DNA from: an uncultured Ruminococcus sp.
GTDB taxonomy: Bacteria > Bacillota > Clostridia > Oscillospirales > Ruminococcaceae
Assembly: GCA_946186215.1 (NCBI GenBank)
Contig: CAMHMM010000094.1
Span: forward strand, 1-7,266
Reading direction: 5' to 3'
DNA length: 7,266 nt
Shown here: piece by piece, positions 1-5,885 of the stretch
How positions within the stretch are numbered: position 1 is the stretch's first letter
Layout of the letters: each line of letters starts with the position of its first letter
The notes under the pieces: generated by a model
What the model saw: the letters and a program-made list of their open reading frames with translations, nothing else
Database searches by the model: none
Told to the model about the DNA's origin: nothing
Translations under genes and position numbers: made by a program

Positions 1-2
1 AC

Positions 3-386
3 AGCAAGGGACGGCACACCACGACACACCGCCAGCTGATAAAGCTTCCGAACGGCGCAATGATCATTGATACGCCGGGTATGCGCGAACTTGGTATGTG
101 GGATGTGACCGAAGGCCTCGGCAGCGCTTTTTCCGATGTAGAGCAGTATCTGGGAAGGTGCAGGTTCAAAAACTGCAGACATGAAACAGAGCCCGGCTGC
201 GCCGTAAGAGCTGCCATCGAGGAAGGCCTTCTTTCCCGCGAGCGATGGGAGAGCTATATCGGCCTGAGCGCCGAGGCGGAGTATTCCGATGACAAGGCGG
301 CATATCTGCGGCAGAAAAAGCAATGGTGCAAGGATATCGCAAAATTCAACAAGCAGCGAAAGCGCGACGCGAAGAAAATGCGGTAA
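3..386 (+). CDS. rsgA: Ribosome small subunit-dependent GTPase A, C-terminal part (5' end outside window)
   Basis: RsgA (YjeQ/YloQ) is a circularly permuted GTPase that helps the 30S ribosomal subunit mature in the cytoplasm. The frame is open from base 3, so the ATG at 60 is internal and not a start. The visible part begins in the switch region with GRHTTTHR, followed by the G3 motif DTPGMREL (about bases 69-92). Next comes the family's zinc knuckle in the order Cys-x4-Cys-x-His-x5-Cys, encoded at 159-161, 174-176, 180-182 and 198-200. A helical, very basic tail (KFNKQRKRDAKKMR) ends the protein, as in clostridial members. The N-terminal OB-fold domain and the P-loop must lie upstream of the window. 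All diagnostic residues that should be present here are intact. No overlap or tight coupling to the next gene is seen; a hairpin follows the stop. Confidence 0.95.
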   Translation, partial: SKGRHTTTHRQLIKLPNGAMIIDTPGMRELGMWDVTEGLGSAFSDVEQYLGRCRFKNCRHETEPGCAVRAAIEEGLLSRERWESYIGLSAEAEYSDDKAAYLRQKKQWCKDIAKFNKQRKRDAKKMR

Positions 387-393
387 TAAAATA

Positions 394-438
394 TCGGATA
401 TGTGTCTTCTCCTCCTGTACGGGAAGGCACATATCCGA
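394..438 (+). terminator. Long hairpin after rsgA, possible terminator without a clear U-run
   Basis: Arms 394-411 and 421-438 pair over 18 bp. The outer 11 bp (TCGGATATGTG with its exact complement) are perfect, and the inner part holds two G-T wobbles; the loop is 9 nt. The hairpin starts 7 bases after the rsgA stop, which suits transcript ending or 3'-end protection. However, the bases after it are AAGGATTAAAAT, not a U-run, so it is not a textbook intrinsic terminator on this strand. The T-rich side falls on the opposite strand, where no gene is seen. Confidence 0.55.
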
Positions 439-440
439 AA

Positions 441-460
441 GGATTAAAATGGATTAAAAT
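441..460. repeat. Two tandem copies of a 10-bp unit
   Basis: GGATTAAAAT occurs twice in direct succession (441-450 and 451-460), between the rsgA hairpin and the next promoter. The A/T-rich block ends 24 bp before the -35 box at 485, so it might act as an upstream element for that promoter, but this is inference. Confidence 0.6.
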
Positions 461-484
461 GCAGTTAGAAGTAAATTAGAAGCA

Positions 485-513
485 TTGACACGCCGTCCCC
501 CGTGTGCTATAAT
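485..513 (+). promoter_or_regulatory. Consensus sigma-A promoter for the lipoprotein gene
   Basis: TTGACA at 485-490 and TATAAT at 508-513 are separated by exactly 17 bp. The bases TGC before the -10 box make it an extended -10 as well. The predicted transcript start is near 520, leaving a leader of about 80 nt. A perfect match to consensus suggests strong constitutive expression unless a repressor acts here. Confidence 0.88.
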
Positions 514-534
514 GTGACCGTTGTGTCGGAGATA

Positions 535-560
535 ACAAACGCGCCGCACTGCGCTTTTGT
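535..560 (+). other. Small hairpin in the leader of the lipoprotein mRNA
   Basis: ACAAA (535-539) pairs with TTTGT (556-560) and GCGC (541-544) pairs with GCGC (551-554), with one C-T mismatch between them and a 6-nt loop. It lies well upstream of the ribosome site (AAGGGG, 589-594). It matches no riboswitch I recognise. Its role, perhaps mRNA stability, is a guess. Confidence 0.35.
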
Positions 561-599
561 CAGCCGGTAAATCGGTACCGAAAGGAATAAGGGGCGAAA

Positions 600-1505
600 A
601 TGAAAAAAAGATCAATATTTGTACTTGCAGGGATACTCGGGATAATGTGTGCAGGCTGCGGATCGCAGAAGGCACCCGTCGAGGCGGATACACCCGCTGT
701 CACCGAAGCAGCACAGGCAGTGTCTCAGACTGATGCGACTGCACAGACAGGCGCTGTGGCACAGGCGGATGCAGGTGAAAATGAGACTGCTGTAAATAAT
801 GAGACTATGGCTGAAACCGCCGCTGAAACGGAGTTTGATCCCGATGCGGTGACCGTTATCTCCGTTCCGGCATTTGAGATGCCCGAGATCACCGTGACAA
901 AGTTCACTCTGAGCAATGACCTTTTTGCCGAAGCACCATCGGGCTTTACTGCGGATGATGTTCTGTCCGGCGAATTCACCGCACCTGAAACAGCTGCGGA
1001 AGCCGCCCTTGTGACCACCACATCAGCAGCGGCCGGCAGCACCACCATCACCGATGACAGCGGCGCATTTTCCTACACTGGCGAGCTTAAACAGGCAGGT
1101 GACGACACACACGGCTATATCATGATCCCTGCGGATTTTGTCAAGTTCAATGATATTGATTCCAACAATGCGATACAGTATTCTGATACCAGTGGACAGA
1201 ATGTGATCACTCTGAACAAAAACCCCTGTATCGACAGCTATTCCGCCGTTCAGAGCGTGCTCGCCTATATGGACGAGGACGAGAGCATATCAGGCGGCAC
1301 AGGCGCTACACTGAAGGTTGCTGGCTATGATTCTTACCAGGCATACGGCAGATACTCCGACGGCTTCTACATCGTCGTGTGGCTCATAAAGGATCCTGCA
1401 AACCCCGATGACAGCTACTATCTTTCAATGGAATTTGACGACGATCATCAGTACATGATGGCCTGCTCCTCTACCTTCAAGACCGCCGAGGACTACAAAA
1501 ATTGA
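600..1505 (+). CDS. Putative surface lipoprotein with low-complexity linker, function unknown
   Basis: A 301-residue protein with a typical export signal: MKKR, a hydrophobic stretch at residues 6-18, then C-A-G-C with Cys20 as the likely lipidated residue. The -3 position is Cys instead of the usual Leu, so the lipobox is imperfect. Residues about 22-80 are a disordered linker rich in Ala, Thr, Glu and Gln; a second Ala/Thr-rich stretch lies at about 130-152. The C-terminal domain (about 155-301) has a mixed alpha/beta character with a GYIMIPADF segment and a repeated aromatic pattern (YGRYSDGFYIVVW), and two Cys (210 and 289) that could form a disulfide. I do not recognise the family; a PsbP/DUF1795-like fold is only a guess. 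The ATG at 600 has AAGGGG 5 nt upstream. The gene has its own promoter and terminator, so it is probably monocistronic. A membrane-anchored role outside the cell is inferred. Confidence 0.85.
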   Translation: MKKRSIFVLAGILGIMCAGCGSQKAPVEADTPAVTEAAQAVSQTDATAQTGAVAQADAGENETAVNNETMAETAAETEFDPDAVTVISVPAFEMPEITVTKFTLSNDLFAEAPSGFTADDVLSGEFTAPETAAEAALVTTTSAAAGSTTITDDSGAFSYTGELKQAGDDTHGYIMIPADFVKFNDIDSNNAIQYSDTSGQNVITLNKNPCIDSYSAVQSVLAYMDEDESISGGTGATLKVAGYDSYQAYGRYSDGFYIVVWLIKDPANPDDSYYLSMEFDDDHQYMMACSSTFKTAEDYKN

Positions 1506-1512
1506 TATGATA

Positions 1513-1554
1513 CGAACCATGGGTGTTAAGCTCATGGTTTGTTTTTGTATTTTT
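1513..1554 (+). terminator. Strong Rho-independent terminator after the lipoprotein gene
   Basis: Arms 1513-1524 and 1530-1541 form a 12-bp stem (core AACCATG/CATGGTT, three wobbles) around a 5-nt loop. The T-rich tract TTTTTGTATTTTT (1542-1554) follows at once. It begins 8 bases after the stop codon. Confidence 0.92.
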
Positions 1555-1558
1555 GACA

Positions 1559-1590
1559 GCTCCGAGCAAAAGAGAGTACAAGTGAGTACA
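1559..1590. repeat. Partial copy of the intergenic repeat, with a 10-bp tandem
   Basis: GCTCCGAGC (1559-1567) joined directly to AAAAGAGAG (1568-1576) matches both ends of a block found in the reverse strand of 5911-5949, where about 20 bases lie between the two parts. It therefore looks like an internally deleted copy. GAGTACA then occurs at 1574-1580 and 1584-1590, a 10-bp period. The imperfect palindrome CAGGCTCAGCCTG (1589-1601) follows directly. Confidence 0.45.
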
Positions 1591-1631
1591 GGCTCAGCCT
1601 GCTAAGTGTAAAATAATCACAGGCATAAAAA

Positions 1632-1682
1632 CTCCGAGCTTCAAGCAAGCGTTACTATTCAAATTAAAGTACGGGTAACTGC
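1632..1682 (+). repeat. Intergenic repeat, copy 1, upstream of the GH43 promoter
   Basis: The block reads CTCCGAGCTTCAA, 28 bases, then GGGTAACTGC. The reverse strand of 5898-5948 has the same 13-mer and 10-mer at exactly the same 28-base distance, and about 15 of the 28 middle bases agree by eye. Two exact anchors at identical spacing make chance unlikely, so this is a diverged dispersed repeat. Its right edge lies 37 bases before the -35 box of the next gene. The bases 1555-1719 otherwise hold no gene that I can support. Confidence 0.75.
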
Positions 1683-1693
1683 GAGCTTTGCCT

Positions 1694-1717
1694 GCCTTGC
1701 CGACCGCCTTGCCGACA
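1694..1717. repeat. Two tandem copies of a 12-bp unit
   Basis: GCCTTGCCGACC (1694-1705) and GCCTTGCCGACA (1706-1717) differ at the last base only. The pair ends two bases before the -35 box of the GH43 promoter, so it could be a binding site for a regulator, or simply local slippage. Confidence 0.65.
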
Positions 1718-1719
1718 TA

Positions 1720-1748
1720 TTGACTGATCCTTCGTTTTGTGTTACAAT
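1720..1748 (+). promoter_or_regulatory. Sigma-A promoter for the GH43-corA-methyltransferase-HAD unit
   Basis: TTGACT at 1720-1725, a 17-bp spacer, and TACAAT at 1743-1748 with TGT directly before it (extended -10). The predicted start is near 1755, giving a leader of about 80 nt that contains an imperfect hairpin (1783-1811: ACTGA/TCAGT and GAGC/GCTC). Confidence 0.82.
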
Positions 1749-1834
1749 TAACATAAAAGATGATTCTCACGGATAATAAAATACTGACTGAGCGTTTATG
1801 CTCTGATCAGTGCCTATAGAAAGGAGAACACGAA

Positions 1835-2809
1835 ATGCCGAACGATACCAATACATTTCACAGCAACCCGATCATAAGATCAATATATACTGCGGATCCC
1901 GCACCGATGGTCAGCGGCGATACGCTCTACCTCTACACCACTCATGACGAGGATGAGCTGGTGGATAATTTCTACACAATGTACGACTGGCGCTGCTTTT
2001 CCACAAAGGATATGGTGAACTGGACAGACCACGGCCGCATTTTTTCTCTTGACGATATCGAATGGGCTGATGACAGAGCATGGGCACCACAGGCGGCAGA
2101 GCGAAACGGCAGATATTATCTTTACTGTCCCGTGCATAAAAAGAACGGCGGAATGGCTATCGCAGTGGGCGTTTCCGACAGCCCCGCAGGGCCTTTTACG
2201 GATATCGGTCATCCCCTTGTGGATGAGGGCGACTGGAATGATATTGATCCTACGGTGTTTATAGACGATGACGGACAGGCGTATCTTTATTTCGGCAATC
2301 CCGAGCTCAGATATGTGCTGCTCAATGAAGATATGGTATCATACGATGAAAAGACAGGCGTTGTAAAAGTCCCCATGACCGTGGAGTCATTCGGAAAGGG
2401 CAGCCACGATACAGGAACGACATACGGCGAGGGGCCCTGGTTTTATAAGCGCAGCGGCCTGTATTATATGGTCTATGCAGCATTTGCGAAGGTAAGCGAG
2501 GATGACGGCGGCATCGAACGCCCCAAGGGGGATAAGGCACAGATAAACGAACATCTTGCCTATTCCACATCTCCGTCACCCACAGGACCGTGGACATACG
2601 GCGGCGTGCTTATGACAGAAGAGGGCGGTGTGTTCACAAATCATCCCGGCATCGCGGATTTCAAGGGGCATTCCTATCTTTTCTACCACACAGGCGAGCT
2701 CCCCGGGGGCAGCCTTTTCCACCGCAGTGTTTGTGTGGCAGAATTTTGCTACAATGATGACGGCTCCATAGATACCATACCGAAATGTGACGGCGTAAGC
2801 GCTGTCTGA
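1835..2809 (+). CDS. Family 43 glycoside hydrolase (xylosidase/arabinofuranosidase type), cytoplasmic
   Basis: GH43 enzymes are inverting five-bladed beta-propeller glycosidases that remove xylose or arabinose from plant-wall glycans. All three catalytic acids are visible: the base Asp21 in YTADPAPMV, the pKa-tuning Asp138 in DIDPTVFIDDDG, and the acid Glu199 in YGEGPWFYKR. Other typical segments are WRCFSTKDMVNWTDHG (residues 52-67) and RAWAPQAAERNGRYYLY (81-97). At 324 residues it is a bare catalytic domain: no signal peptide, carbohydrate-binding module or dockerin. It therefore probably works inside the cell on imported oligosaccharides. It most resembles the arabinoxylan arabinofuranohydrolase/beta-xylosidase branch, but linkage and sugar cannot be decided from sequence. 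The ATG has AGGAG (1822-1826) 8 nt upstream. It is the first gene of the unit, and corA-like coding starts 16 bases after its stop. Confidence 0.93.
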   Translation: MPNDTNTFHSNPIIRSIYTADPAPMVSGDTLYLYTTHDEDELVDNFYTMYDWRCFSTKDMVNWTDHGRIFSLDDIEWADDRAWAPQAAERNGRYYLYCPVHKKNGGMAIAVGVSDSPAGPFTDIGHPLVDEGDWNDIDPTVFIDDDGQAYLYFGNPELRYVLLNEDMVSYDEKTGVVKVPMTVESFGKGSHDTGTTYGEGPWFYKRSGLYYMVYAAFAKVSEDDGGIERPKGDKAQINEHLAYSTSPSPTGPWTYGGVLMTEEGGVFTNHPGIADFKGHSYLFYHTGELPGGSLFHRSVCVAEFCYNDDGSIDTIPKCDGVSAV

Positions 2810-2825
2810 TGCAAAGGATAACGAT

Positions 2826-3323
2826 ATGATATATCTGATAAAGGAAACGCTTATTCAGGCCGACCGTCTGCCGACAGATAAAAAAACACAGTACGCCGCC
2901 GTAGTCACCCCCGAGGAATGGAACGAAAAAAGCAGCGGCTTTGATATGGGCATAGAGCTCGATCTTGATATCAATGATATCCACGGAACAAGGGCAGAAG
3001 TGAATTTTGACTCCCTCACGGGCACATTTTCCATCCCGAGGCGTGATGATATATCCGCCGAGGACAGAAAATTCGCCTTTGCACTGGATGAAAAGGGCAT
3101 AGTCTTTATCGACGGCAGCGGCGAGGCAGAAAAGATAATAAATGTACTCAAAAACACGAAGAGATGGAAAAAGCCCTCTCTCGAACGGTTCATCTATGAT
3201 TTTCTGGAGTATATCATCCACGGTGATCAGCAGCTGCTTGAAAGGTACGAGCAGGAGCTCGACCGTATCGAGGATGAGATAATGAATGACAGTTCGGATG
3301 AATACCCCCTTCCGTATAAATGA
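2826..3323 (+). CDS. corA: CorA-like N-terminal fragment (cytoplasmic domain)
   Basis: This 165-residue reading frame holds the soluble alpha/beta domain of a CorA-like transporter and the start of the long stalk helix (from about residue 118, with the charged stretch LERYEQELDRIEDEI). After Glu155 the frame changes: Tyr-Pro-Leu-Pro-Tyr-Lys and the TGA stop at 3321 are out-of-frame residue. On its own this product has no membrane helix and could not transport ions. The ATG has AAAGGA 7 nt upstream, and the gene follows the GH43 stop by 16 bases, so it is probably translated from the same mRNA. Confidence 0.75.
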   Translation: MIYLIKETLIQADRLPTDKKTQYAAVVTPEEWNEKSSGFDMGIELDLDINDIHGTRAEVNFDSLTGTFSIPRRDDISAEDRKFAFALDEKGIVFIDGSGEAEKIINVLKNTKRWKKPSLERFIYDFLEYIIHGDQQLLERYEQELDRIEDEIMNDSSDEYPLPYK

Positions 3324-3741
3324 TATCCGCAGCGATGTGCGTGATCTGCGCGTACACTACGAACAGCTCACCGATCTTGCACAGGAGCTTGAGGAAAACG
3401 AGAACAATTTTTTCAAGACAACTAATCTGCGATATTTTCATCTTGTGATCCAGCGCATAGCCACGCTCCATGATATGGCGGCATCCCTGCGGGATTATTC
3501 CATACAGGTGCGCGATCTCTACCAGTCAAGACTGGATGTGAAGCAAAACCGCATCATGACGGTGCTCACCATCGTCACGGCTATTTTTATGCCCCTTACC
3601 CTTATCGCAGGCTGGTACGGAATGAACTTTGAGAATATGCCGGAGCTCAGCTCAAAATTCGGTTATCCTGCAGTGATAATTGCAAGTGCAGTCATAGTCG
3701 CGGTGAGCATCGGCTTTTTCAAGCACAAAAAATGGCTGTAA
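3286..3741 (+). CDS. corA: CorA-like C-terminal fragment (stalk and membrane domain with GMN motif)
   Basis: This 151-residue frame carries the rest of the stalk (RSDVRDLRVHYEQL onward), a first membrane helix at about residues 91-109, the selectivity signature Tyr-Gly-Met-Asn (GMN encoded at 3619-3627), a short extracellular loop, a second membrane helix at about 128-145 and the basic end KHKKWL. It overlaps the upstream fragment by 38 bases in the +1 frame. The ATG at 3286 has no convincing ribosome site, so the first few residues (MTVRMNT) are probably not natural and the segment belongs to the frameshifted gene. Confidence 0.75.
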   Translation: MTVRMNTPFRINDIRSDVRDLRVHYEQLTDLAQELEENENNFFKTTNLRYFHLVIQRIATLHDMAASLRDYSIQVRDLYQSRLDVKQNRIMTVLTIVTAIFMPLTLIAGWYGMNFENMPELSSKFGYPAVIIASAVIVAVSIGFFKHKKWL

Positions 3742-3794
3742 GACGCTGATCAATACCGTCTTCGGCGGGTATGACACATGAGACTCTGGAATGT

Positions 3795-3798
3795 GAGG
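3795..3798 (+). promoter_or_regulatory. Ribosome binding site that favours the methyltransferase start at 3804
   Basis: GAGG at 3795-3798 stands 5 nt before the ATG at 3804. The alternative in-frame ATG at 3771 has only CGGCGGGT upstream, a poor Shine-Dalgarno match. Confidence 0.55.
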
Positions 3799-3803
3799 CG
3801 GAA

Positions 3804-4544
3804 ATGGCAAAGCAGAACATTTACGATAACGAGATATTTTTCGAGAACTACAGAAAGCTGAGAAAAAATGCGGGCAACGCCAATGATGTATTCGAGATAC
3901 CTGCACTTCTTTCCCTGCTGCCGGATCTTTGCGGAAAGAAAGTGCTCGATCTGGGCTGCGGCTTCGGGGAGCACTGCAGGCTTTTGGCGGATATGGGCGC
4001 TGCGAGCATCACGGGAATAGATATTTCGGAGAAAATGCTCGATATCGCCCGCAGAGAAAACAGCAGCCCGAAAACAGAATATATCAATATGCCCATGGAG
4101 GAGCTGAACCGACTGGACGGCGAATACGATCTGGCGGTAAGCTCGCTTGCTCTGCATTATGTGGAGGATCTTGACGGCGTGGTAAAAAATATCCGTTCAC
4201 TGCTGACCGACGGCGGGCTGTTCGTTTTCTCGCAGGAAAACCCCATATGCACAAGCTACTCCGGCGGTGACAGATGGACACGGGACGAAAACGGCAGCAA
4301 GCTTTATCTCAACCTGAAGGATTATTCCGTTGAGGGTATGCGCTCGACACAGTGGTTTGTGGATAATGTGCAGAAATATCACAGGATGTTCTCCACGATA
4401 GTAAATATTCTTGCACAAAACGGCTTTGTCATCGAAAAAATGATCGAGCCCGTCCCCACAAAGGAAATACTGGAAAAATTTCCTAAGTATGAGGATCTGC
4501 GGCACAAGCCCGATTTCCTGCTCGTCAGGGCAAAAAAGCAGTGA
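3804..4544 (+). CDS. Class I SAM-dependent methyltransferase
   Basis: A 246-residue cytoplasmic methyltransferase of the Rossmann (class I) type, which moves a methyl group from S-adenosylmethionine to an unknown acceptor. Motif I is VLDLGCGFGEHC (residues 47-58), the ribose-binding acid is Asp73 in GIDIS, and the motif IV region is LAVSSLALHYVED, followed by the usual helix and GGLFVFSQENP strand. I chose ATG 3804 (MAKQNIYDNEIFF) because homologues that I recall begin near this point and because it has the better ribosome site; starting at 3771 would add 11 residues. The C-terminal part (about 155-246) is a cap that probably selects the substrate; small-molecule or RNA targets cannot be told apart. 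It starts 62 bases after the corA-like stop with no terminator between, so it is likely cotranscribed. Confidence 0.9.
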   Translation: MAKQNIYDNEIFFENYRKLRKNAGNANDVFEIPALLSLLPDLCGKKVLDLGCGFGEHCRLLADMGAASITGIDISEKMLDIARRENSSPKTEYINMPMEELNRLDGEYDLAVSSLALHYVEDLDGVVKNIRSLLTDGGLFVFSQENPICTSYSGGDRWTRDENGSKLYLNLKDYSVEGMRSTQWFVDNVQKYHRMFSTIVNILAQNGFVIEKMIEPVPTKEILEKFPKYEDLRHKPDFLLVRAKKQ

Positions 4545-4574
4545 ACAGACATTACAAAGGATGAAAAGCAAATA

Positions 4575-5228
4575 ATGAAGAATATAATATTTGATATGGA
4601 CGGCGTGATCTTTGATTCGGAAAGCAAGGTGCTCGAATGCTGGCAGGAGATCGCCGACAGGCACGGCATGAAAAATATCCGCGATGCTTTCGTGCAGTGT
4701 ATCGGCACAAATTCAGCCCATACAAAGGAGATATTTCTCGGGTTTTACGGGAATGATATCCCCTATGATGAATACCGCGCCGAGATGTCGGTGATATTTC
4801 ATCAGCGGTATGACGACGGCAGGCTCCCGATAAAGGCGGGAATAAAAGAGCTGCTTTGCGCCTTAAAGGGAAACGGCTATCACTGCGCGATTGCCTCGTC
4901 AACGAGAAAATGTGTTGTTGAGCAGCAGATCACCGATGCGGGGCTGTACGAATATTTTGATGTGATAATCGGCGGTGATATGATAGAGCGCAGCAAGCCC
5001 GCACCGGATATATTCCTTGCTGCGGCGGATGCACTGGGTGCAGTGCCGTCGGAGACCTGCGTGGTGGAGGATTCCTACAACGGGATAAGAGCCGCTTATA
5101 CTGGCGGCTTCATACCCATCATGGTGCCCGATCTGCTTTCGCCCGATGATGAGATGCGCTCAAAGGCAAGATACATCCTTAATGATCTTTTTGAAGTAAA
5201 AAAGCTTCTGCTGCCTGATATTGGTTAG
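4575..5228 (+). CDS. HAD-superfamily phosphatase (subfamily IA, beta-phosphoglucomutase-like)
   Basis: A 217-residue cytoplasmic HAD hydrolase that likely removes phosphate from a small phosphorylated metabolite. Motif I is FDMDGVIFDSE with nucleophile Asp7 and acid/base Asp9; motif II is the Ser at 108 in AIASST; motif III Lys is Lys141 in SKPAPDIF; motif IV is Glu165-Asp166 in VVEDSYNG, which binds Mg2+. A helical C1 cap spans about residues 17-85. This order is that of the group holding beta-phosphoglucomutases, sugar-phosphate phosphatases and phosphoglycolate phosphatases; the true substrate is not readable. AAAGG (4556-4560) is 14 nt before the ATG, a rather long gap. It begins 30 bases after the methyltransferase stop and is the last gene before the terminator at 5288. 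Confidence 0.9.
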   Translation: MKNIIFDMDGVIFDSESKVLECWQEIADRHGMKNIRDAFVQCIGTNSAHTKEIFLGFYGNDIPYDEYRAEMSVIFHQRYDDGRLPIKAGIKELLCALKGNGYHCAIASSTRKCVVEQQITDAGLYEYFDVIIGGDMIERSKPAPDIFLAAADALGAVPSETCVVEDSYNGIRAAYTGGFIPIMVPDLLSPDDEMRSKARYILNDLFEVKKLLLPDIG

Positions 5229-5287
5229 TATCACCCATTCTGACATACTGTTCTTCGTCTCACCTTCACCTGTTATATGTTACACAC

Positions 5288-5332
5288 AAAAATCTTCCGC
5301 ACCGGTCTGCTGCCGCTGCGGAAGATTTTTTT
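5288..5332. terminator. Bidirectional Rho-independent terminator between convergent genes
   Basis: A perfect 14-bp stem (5288-5301 with 5317-5330) is capped by a smaller stem (5303-5306 with 5312-5315). On the plus strand the stem runs into eight or so T (to 5332), ending the HAD transcript. On the minus strand the A-run at 5288-5292 becomes a T-run, ending the transcript of the gene at 5360-5782. The bases 5229-5287 hold nothing else that I can identify. Confidence 0.92.
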
Positions 5333-5359
5333 AAATGTGGGAAAATGTTTTCGTTAAGA

Positions 5360-5782
5360 TCATTTATCAATGGTAAAACTCTCTGTTTTCAGATCGCAGT
5401 AGTATCTCCCGCTTTCGGCGGTAAATCTCAGGACACAGTAATCCGGATCGGTGACTCCGCCCTTATAAAACATCGTATCTCCCCTGCGCCAGAGCATATC
5501 CTTTGTTTCCTGATCGGTGAGGACTTCCATTTTGCCTTTGAGCATTACTCCCGTATACCTGATAAGGCCTTTATGATAAAAGTAGATACAGGCTTTCGGA
5601 TCATTTCTGTACTGCTTTACTCTCATAGAAGATGTATTCGTTGAGAAGTAAAAATGGCGCAGTCCGTCTGTCTTCCTCGGTCTGAGCATCGCTTTCACAT
5701 TCGGAAAGCCGTCCTCATCCACCGAACATATAAATGCAACGCTTTGTTTTCTGATAAACTCTGCAATTTTATTCTTGTCCAT
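5360..5782 (-). CDS. Pyridoxamine 5'-phosphate oxidase-family (FMN-binding split-barrel) protein
   Basis: A 140-residue cytoplasmic protein with the split-barrel fold that binds FMN or a related flavin. Recognisable parts are the N-terminal helix (IAEFIRKQS), the first strands VAFICSVDEDGFPNVKAML (residues 15-33), the flavin-phosphate region FYFSTNTSSMRVKQYRNDP (44-62), and the strand YTGVMLKGKMEVL (76-88) followed by a helix. Its length fits the short general-stress-protein-26-like members, not true PdxH enzymes (about 200 residues), so vitamin B6 synthesis should not be assumed; a flavin-dependent reductase or flavin-binding role is more likely. I chose the ATG at 5782 because GGAGAG lies just upstream; an in-frame TTG at 5797 would add five residues but overlaps that ribosome site. 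It is monocistronic and convergent with the HAD gene. Confidence 0.88.
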   Translation of the reverse strand: MDKNKIAEFIRKQSVAFICSVDEDGFPNVKAMLRPRKTDGLRHFYFSTNTSSMRVKQYRNDPKACIYFYHKGLIRYTGVMLKGKMEVLTDQETKDMLWRRGDTMFYKGGVTDPDYCVLRFTAESGRYYCDLKTESFTIDK

Positions 5783-5785
5783 AAT

Positions 5786-5791
5786 CTCTCC
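5786..5791 (-). promoter_or_regulatory. Ribosome binding site deciding the ATG start of the split-barrel gene
   Basis: On the minus strand GGAGAG is followed by ATT and then ATG (5782-5780). This sits inside the longer frame that would start at the TTG at 5797, so the ATG is the better start. Confidence 0.65.
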
Positions 5792-5845
5792 GTTCAAACT
5801 TGTGGGTGACTTTTAGCTTGTAGCTGAACCTTTCTGTCTGAGATA

Positions 5846-5874
5846 ATTATACACTCACACGGGAAATATGTCAA
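5846..5874 (-). promoter_or_regulatory. Perfect sigma-A promoter of the split-barrel gene
   Basis: Read on the minus strand, TTGACA (5874-5869), a 17-bp spacer and TATAAT (5851-5846). The predicted start is near 5839, with a leader of about 57 nt. Confidence 0.9.
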
Positions 5875-5885
5875 TAGCAACCCGA

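Larger units (their letters stand above)
2826..3741 (+). pseudogene. corA: CorA-family magnesium/divalent metal transporter, split by a frameshift
   Basis: CorA proteins form membrane pentamers that carry Mg2+ or related divalent ions. The two halves lie in adjacent frames and together make one protein of normal length: 2826-3323 gives the soluble cytoplasmic domain and 3286-3741 gives the stalk helix, two membrane helices and the GMN signature. Dropping one C from the CCCCC run at 3305-3309 yields a continuous frame of about 304 residues, reading DEYPFRINDIRSDVRDLRVHYEQL-type sequence across the join, as clostridial CorA proteins do in their stalk. No other defect is seen: start, ribosome site (AAAGGA, 2813-2818), GMN motif and basic C-terminus are intact. 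The damage is either very recent, a one-base sequencing error in a homopolymer, or, less likely, rescued by +1 frameshifting at CCC-C. Confidence 0.85.

Noticed and set aside
725..1051. A 108-codon Ser/Ala/Val-rich frame on the minus strand
   Set aside because: It mirrors the low-complexity linker of the lipoprotein gene and has no promoter or ribosome site of its own.
1555..1720. CRISPR array or attachment site
   Set aside because: The repeats here are two to three diverged pieces of unequal spacing, without regular spacers, and no cas, integrase or transposase gene is present.
1760..1819. A 19-codon open frame (MILTDNKILTERLCSDQCL) in the leader of the GH43 unit
   Set aside because: It starts about 5 bases after the predicted transcript start with no ribosome site, and its codons show no regulatory run of one amino acid. 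It may be chance.
2661..3221. A 186-codon frame on the minus strand
   Set aside because: It lies antisense to the GH43 end and the corA-like gene, whose products have clear family motifs; the translation has no recognisable domain.
3771..3803. An upstream start for the methyltransferase at 3771
   Set aside because: It lacks a convincing ribosome site and adds residues not typical of the family; kept only as an alternative.
5345..5644. A 99-codon plus-strand frame after the HAD terminator
   Set aside because: It is antisense to the split-barrel gene, which has conserved motifs, a ribosome site and a perfect promoter.
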